Positions 60,360 to 64,000 of a stretch of DNA of 64,000 nucleotides are shown one piece after another. Source of the stretch: Caballeronia mineralivorans PML1(12). Lineage in GTDB: Bacteria > Pseudomonadota > Gammaproteobacteria > Burkholderiales > Burkholderiaceae. A model generated the notes under the pieces. That model was not told where the DNA came from. It worked only from the letters and a program-made list of their open reading frames with translations, and made no database searches. Each line of letters starts with the position of its first letter. Position 1 is the stretch's first letter. The translations under genes were made by a program, and so were the position numbers. The stretch spans positions 1 through 64,000 of the forward strand of contig NZ_AEJF01000229.1 in NCBI RefSeq assembly GCF_001028175.1, written 5' to 3'.

Positions 60360-60701
60360 TCAGAGGCAAGCCTGGATGTCGCCGGTGGTGTCGCTGCCGG
60401 CCGCGCCCGCAGCGCGGAAACCGACCCATGAGCCCGGACCCGAATAGTTGGGGCGTACGACGGCGGCAGCGCCGTTCGGCGGTTGCTGACCCGGAACATA
60501 GACATCGGTTGCCATGTCGTTCGCGAGTGTGTCCTGCGAAATGACTTGTTGCTGTGATTTATCGGCCCATTTCTGCGCGATACATTGTGCGACGGCTTTC
60601 GGTGGTTGCTGGCTCGTGCCAACCTGGCTGACGCCAGGGGACATGGGCGCGGCGCAAGCCGACATCGCAACGGTCAAAGCGAGAACTGGTAAATATTTCA
60701 C
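60360..60701 (-). CDS. Small secreted lipoprotein-like protein of unknown function
   Basis: 113 residues from a GTG start preceded by a very strong AAAGGAGG site. The N-terminus VKYLPVLALTVAMSAC looks like a lipoprotein signal with Cys16. The mature protein has QCIAQKWADKSQQQVISQ, GPGSWVGFRAAG-type glycine-rich stretch and a C-terminal GDIQACL; the two non-lipid cysteines may pair. The longer open frame upstream is not used. Not recognised beyond this; it resembles short Burkholderia hypothetical lipoproteins. Confidence 0.72.
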   Translation of the reverse strand: MKYLPVLALTVAMSACAAPMSPGVSQVGTSQQPPKAVAQCIAQKWADKSQQQVISQDTLANDMATDVYVPGQQPPNGAAAVVRPNYSGPGSWVGFRAAGAAGSDTTGDIQACL

Positions 60702-60877
60702 GTTACCTCCTTTCAATGCGCTCACAGCGGAGCCGGGGTTTTTCAGGGTTACGCGAAAGTCTTGATACTGAATCGTGGCCCTATTCCGCGCATGGCTGAA
60801 AGCCAACCGGGCGGCGCGCTGACAGGATTCAAGCCGGGGCGATATCATTGAATTGCTTCAATAGTGAGGTCCCCCGG

Positions 60878-61564
60878 TCATTTCGATGGCGCGCCCAGCA
60901 AAGGTCTTAAAACTGGCCAGACGTTGTTCAATAGCAAAGGCTGGGCCTGAGGGGTCGGATGAATCTGGTCGGCCTGGAACATTTCCGGCTTGTTTTCAAT
61001 ACCCGCCAGTAAGAACGGGACCAGCGGCACGTGTTTTTCTTTCGCTAATTGTTCATAGACGCCGTGAAACTTTTGCGAGTAGTCGAGGCCATAATTAGGC
61101 GGAACGTACATGCCGACGAGTACGACTGTCGCGTTGATCGCCTGGGATTTCTCGACAATGCTCCGCAAGTTCGCTTCGGTCGTTGTAAGCGGCACGCCGC
61201 GCAGCGCGTCGTTGGCGCCGAGTTCCACAATGACAATCTTCGGCTTGAGCCGGTTGAGCGCGGCGGGCAGGCGGGCGAGGCCGCCGCTGGTGGTGTCGCC
61301 GCTGATGCTTGAATTGGCGACGCTATAATCGAAGTGCTCCTGCGTCAGCTTCGTGCGCAGCAACGCTACCCAGCCTGTATCGCGCGGCAGGCCGTATTCC
61401 GCGGAAATGCTGTCGCCGAGGACCACGATCGACGGGTTGCCGGCCGTGGCCGCCACTGCGGCCGCGTTAGTCGTTGTGTCCGCAGCAAGGACACGCGTAG
61501 CGCACGTGCATACAAGCAAGGCCAGCGTGGCGCGGGTTGTCCAGTTCACCTTAAGTCTCTCCAT
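60878..61564 (-). CDS. tesA: TesA-like SGNH esterase / lysophospholipase L1
   Basis: 228 residues with a signal peptide (LALLVCTCATRVLAAD). SGNH blocks: VVLGDSISAEYGL (catalytic Ser), SGDTTSGGLARL, ELGANDALRG and DQIHPTPQAQ (Asp, His). A periplasmic thioesterase/arylesterase/lysophospholipase is expected. Its ATG overlaps, on opposite strands, the start codon of the ABC gene, the arrangement seen for tesA-ybbA in E. coli. Confidence 0.88.
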   Translation of the reverse strand: MERLKVNWTTRATLALLVCTCATRVLAADTTTNAAAVAATAGNPSIVVLGDSISAEYGLPRDTGWVALLRTKLTQEHFDYSVANSSISGDTTSGGLARLPAALNRLKPKIVIVELGANDALRGVPLTTTEANLRSIVEKSQAINATVVLVGMYVPPNYGLDYSQKFHGVYEQLAKEKHVPLVPFLLAGIENKPEMFQADQIHPTPQAQPLLLNNVWPVLRPLLGAPSK

Positions 61565-62264
61565 GCAAAACAATATCGAACCAGTCATTGAAGTACGGGG
61601 TTTAAGCAAGCGGGTGAAGGACGCGACGGGCGAATTGATCATCCTCGATCAGATCGACCTGTCGATCGAAAAGGGCAGCAGTGTCGCCATCGTCGGCGCG
61701 TCGGGCTCGGGCAAGTCGACGCTGCTCGGTCTGCTCGCCGGTTTGGACAGCGCCACCGGCGGCTCGGTTCGCCTGCTCGGGCGCGACCTGGGCACGCTCA
61801 ACGAAGACGAGCGCGCGGCATTGCGGAGCGGCTCGGTGGGATTCGTATTTCAGTCGTTCCAGTTGATGCCGCATCTGACCGCGCTGGAAAATGTGATGCT
61901 GCCGCTCGAATTGCGCGGCGACGTGCCGCATAAGGAGATCGCGACGCGTGCACGGGACCTGCTCGAACAGGTCGGTCTTGGTCAACGCACGGCGCACTAT
62001 CCCAAGCTGCTGTCCGGCGGCGAACAACAACGTGTCGCGCTCGCGCGTGCATTTGTCACGCATCCGGCGGTGCTTTTCGCCGATGAACCCACAGGCAGTC
62101 TGGACGCAGCAACGGGTTACGCGATCATCGACCTGATGTTCGAGATGAACCGGCGCAATGGGGCAACGCTGATCCTCGTTACGCACGATGCTGAACTCGC
62201 CGAGCGATGCGACGCGACGGTGACGATAGAAGCCGGGCGTCTCGTGAACGGCTTGAACGTGTAG
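61563..62264 (+). CDS. ABC transporter ATPase, YbbA/LolD family
   Basis: 233 residues. Walker A GASGSGKST, Q-loop FQSFQLMP, signature LSGGEQQRVALARAF, Walker B VLFADEPTGSLD and switch His THD are complete. By family and place it is YbbA, normally paired with a large FtsX-like permease (YbbP); here the next gene is convergent pgi, so the permease is missing locally. Starts at 61563; ribosome site must lie within tesA sequence. Confidence 0.88.
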   Translation: MQNNIEPVIEVRGLSKRVKDATGELIILDQIDLSIEKGSSVAIVGASGSGKSTLLGLLAGLDSATGGSVRLLGRDLGTLNEDERAALRSGSVGFVFQSFQLMPHLTALENVMLPLELRGDVPHKEIATRARDLLEQVGLGQRTAHYPKLLSGGEQQRVALARAFVTHPAVLFADEPTGSLDAATGYAIIDLMFEMNRRNGATLILVTHDAELAERCDATVTIEAGRLVNGLNV

Positions 62265-62267
62265 TGG

Positions 62268-62303
62268 GTTGCGGGCGTCTTCTCATGCGAAGACGCCCGC
62301 AAC
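62268..62303. terminator. Strong hairpin between convergent ABC-ATPase and pgi genes
   Basis: Perfect 15-base arms (GTTGCGGGCGTCTTC and its complement) around TCATGC. It lies four bases after the ABC gene stop and 14 before the pgi stop. It has no T-run, so termination may need Rho, but the position fits a shared terminator. Confidence 0.7.
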
Positions 62304-62316
62304 TCGACAGCAGCGC

Positions 62317-63942
62317 TTACAGACTCTTCAATGCAGCCTGCGCACGCGCGATCAATGCCGACGTCGACGAATCGTGCTTGGCGGGATCAGCCTTCTCGCT
62401 GGTGATATCGGCTTCAACCACCTTGCCGAGAATCTTGCCCAGCTCCACGCCCCACTGATCGAACGAGTTGATGTCCCACACTGCGCCTTGCACCAGCACC
62501 TTGTGCTCGTAGAGCGCGATAACTGCGCCGAGCGTCTCCGGCGTGAGGGCATCGAGAATGATCGTGGTCGTCGGGCGATTGCCGGGGAAGCTCAGGTGCG
62601 TCGCGAGTTCTTCCTTGCCCGGTCCCGCAACCTTCTTCGCTTCTTCCAGCGTGCGTCCGAGCATCAGCGCTTCGCTTTGCGCGAAGCAATTGGCGAGCAG
62701 CTTGGCGTGATGATCGATAAGCGGATGCTCCGGCGTCAACACCGCGATGAAGTCGATCGGAATCAGCGTCGGACCTTGATGCAGCATCTGATAAAACGCG
62801 TGCTGGCCGTTCGTGCCGGGCTCACCCCAGATCACGGCGGCGGTCGGGTAGTCGACCATGGTGCCATCGAGCCGCGCCGACTTGCCGTTGCTCTCCATCT
62901 CCAACTGCTGAAGATACGAAGACAGGTAACGCATGGCTTGCGAGTACGGCGCGACCATCACGCTTTGCGACTCGAAGAAGTCGCGATACCAGATGCCGAT
63001 CATGCCCATCAGCACGGGCAGGTTGCGTTCGAACGGCGCGGTGCGGAAATGCTCGTCCATTGCATGCGCGCCGGCCAGCAGCTTTTCGAAATTCTCCGGG
63101 CCGACCGAGATCACGATCGACAAGCCGACGGTAGACCATAGCGAGTAACGGCCGCCGACCCAGTCCCACATCTCGAAGACGTTTTCCTTCGCGATACCGA
63201 ACTTGACCACTTCCTCAGGATTCGCCGATACCCCCACGAAGTGCTTCGACAGCGCTTCTTCAGGGCAACCGCTTTTCAAGAACCACTCGCGCATGGAGCG
63301 CGCATTTGTCATGGTTTCGAGCGTGGTGAACGTCTTCGATACCACGATAGCCAGCGTCTCCTCGGCATTCAGGCCCTTGAGCACGTTGTAGATATCGGCG
63401 CCATCGACGTTGGAGACGAAATGCGTGTCCAGACCCGGCAATGCGAGGTGCTGCAATGCATGCACGACCATCTTCGGCCCGAGATCCGAGCCGCCAATAC
63501 CAATGTTCACCACATGCCGGATCCGCTTGCCCGTATAACCGGTCCACGAGCCGTCGCGCACCTTGTTCGCGAACGCGGCCATCTTGGCTTTTTCAGCGCG
63601 GATTTCTTTCTGGAACGGGGAGTGGTCGTCGGTTGCGCGCAGGGCCGTGTGCAGCACCGCGCGATGCTCCGTGACGTTGACGATATCGCCGGCAAACACG
63701 GCGTCGCGCTTTTCCGCGACCTTTGCTTGCTGCGCGAGTTCGACGAGCAGCTTGAGCGTGGCTTCGGTGATGCGGTTCTTCGAGAAATCGATGGAAATGC
63801 CGCCGCCGTCAAAAGTCAGGCGCTCGGCGCGGGAAGGCGTTGTGTCGTTTTGCGGCGCGAACCAGTCGCGCAGGCGCTCGTCACGGATGGCATCGTAATG
63901 CGTCTGGAGCGCCGGCCAGGCAGGGAGCGAATTGAGCGTCAT
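62317..63942 (-). CDS. pgi: Glucose-6-phosphate isomerase
   Basis: 541 residues, normal length. NIGIGGSDLGPKMV, the signature GGRYSLWSTVGLSIVI, GEPGTNGQHAFYQMLHQG (catalytic region) and the C-terminal FDQWGVELGK with the active-site Lys are all present. It interconverts glucose-6- and fructose-6-phosphate in the cytoplasm. Start ATG at 63942; about 60 bases of upstream sequence remain in the window. Confidence 0.96.
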   Translation of the reverse strand: MTLNSLPAWPALQTHYDAIRDERLRDWFAPQNDTTPSRAERLTFDGGGISIDFSKNRITEATLKLLVELAQQAKVAEKRDAVFAGDIVNVTEHRAVLHTALRATDDHSPFQKEIRAEKAKMAAFANKVRDGSWTGYTGKRIRHVVNIGIGGSDLGPKMVVHALQHLALPGLDTHFVSNVDGADIYNVLKGLNAEETLAIVVSKTFTTLETMTNARSMREWFLKSGCPEEALSKHFVGVSANPEEVVKFGIAKENVFEMWDWVGGRYSLWSTVGLSIVISVGPENFEKLLAGAHAMDEHFRTAPFERNLPVLMGMIGIWYRDFFESQSVMVAPYSQAMRYLSSYLQQLEMESNGKSARLDGTMVDYPTAAVIWGEPGTNGQHAFYQMLHQGPTLIPIDFIAVLTPEHPLIDHHAKLLANCFAQSEALMLGRTLEEAKKVAGPGKEELATHLSFPGNRPTTTIILDALTPETLGAVIALYEHKVLVQGAVWDINSFDQWGVELGKILGKVVEADITSEKADPAKHDSSTSALIARAQAALKSL

Positions 63943-64000
63943 AACGGTCCGTTTGTCAGAGGGTGGCGGGGAAATGCGAATCGCACATCGAATCGCACAT

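Noticed and set aside
1..64000. CRISPR arrays, prophage, insertion sequences, toxin-antitoxin or restriction systems
   Set aside because: I saw no regularly spaced direct repeats of CRISPR type, no transposase or integrase, and no phage structural or defence genes.

Overview
The window looks like a high-GC betaproteobacterial chromosome of the Burkholderia/Paraburkholderia/Caballeronia group. This rests on codon use, gene families (BoxR-type regulator, BaeSR pair, aryl-polyene cluster, group 1h-type hydrogenase) and local orders such as tRNA-Asp next to ppiD and tesA opposite an ABC ATPase. No database search was possible, so family names come from motifs and gene order.

Layout. (1) 1-477: 5' part of a DMT/EamA exporter on the minus strand. 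(2) 796-7532: catabolic operon for four-carbon acid sugars: FadR-type regulator, ltnD, otnK, otnC, MFS permease, otnI, denD. It should convert L-threonate and D-erythronate through 2-oxo- and 3-oxo-tetronate to dihydroxyacetone phosphate and CO2. (3) 7587-11518: BaeSR-like two-component system, then, divergently, a small unknown protein and an OmpR-type regulator whose receiver lacks its phosphorylation residues. (4) 11519-14405: a 0.5 kb noncoding element bounded by long inverted repeats, two tandem GT9 glycosyltransferases, and an AT-rich intergenic region. (5) 14406-20239: BoxR-like regulator facing an operon for a crotonase, a 3-hydroxyacyl dehydrogenase, a beta-keto acid cleavage enzyme and a feruloyl-CoA-synthetase-like ligase.

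(6) 20862-35926: a 15 kb hydrogen-oxidation locus: cytoplasmic [NiFe] hydrogenase of the group 1h (actinobacterial, high-affinity) type, five poorly understood accessory proteins including a 34-residue membrane peptide, a maturation protease, HypF-C-(SIS isomerase)-D-E-A-B, and a nickel permease. The small-subunit gene carries a +1 frameshift at a run of five T. (7) 36113-56364: an aryl-polyene (xanthomonadin/flexirubin-like) pigment cluster in canonical apeC-apeR order, with a ligase-dehydratase fusion, an aromatic ammonia-lyase, an additional ketosynthase, and flanking methyltransferase and flavin-halogenase-like genes. (8) 56634-63942: MFS transporter, tRNA-Asp, ppiD, a small lipoprotein, tesA/ABC ATPase with overlapping start codons, and pgi.

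Most genes in the operons overlap by 1-10 bases, so translational coupling is likely. The most unusual items are the frameshifted but otherwise complete hydrogenase locus and its uncharacterised accessory set, the phased GTTTAA repeats upstream of it, the halogenase-like gene beside the pigment cluster, the pseudo-receiver regulator, and the ligase/BKACE cluster whose substrate cannot be deduced from known pathways.
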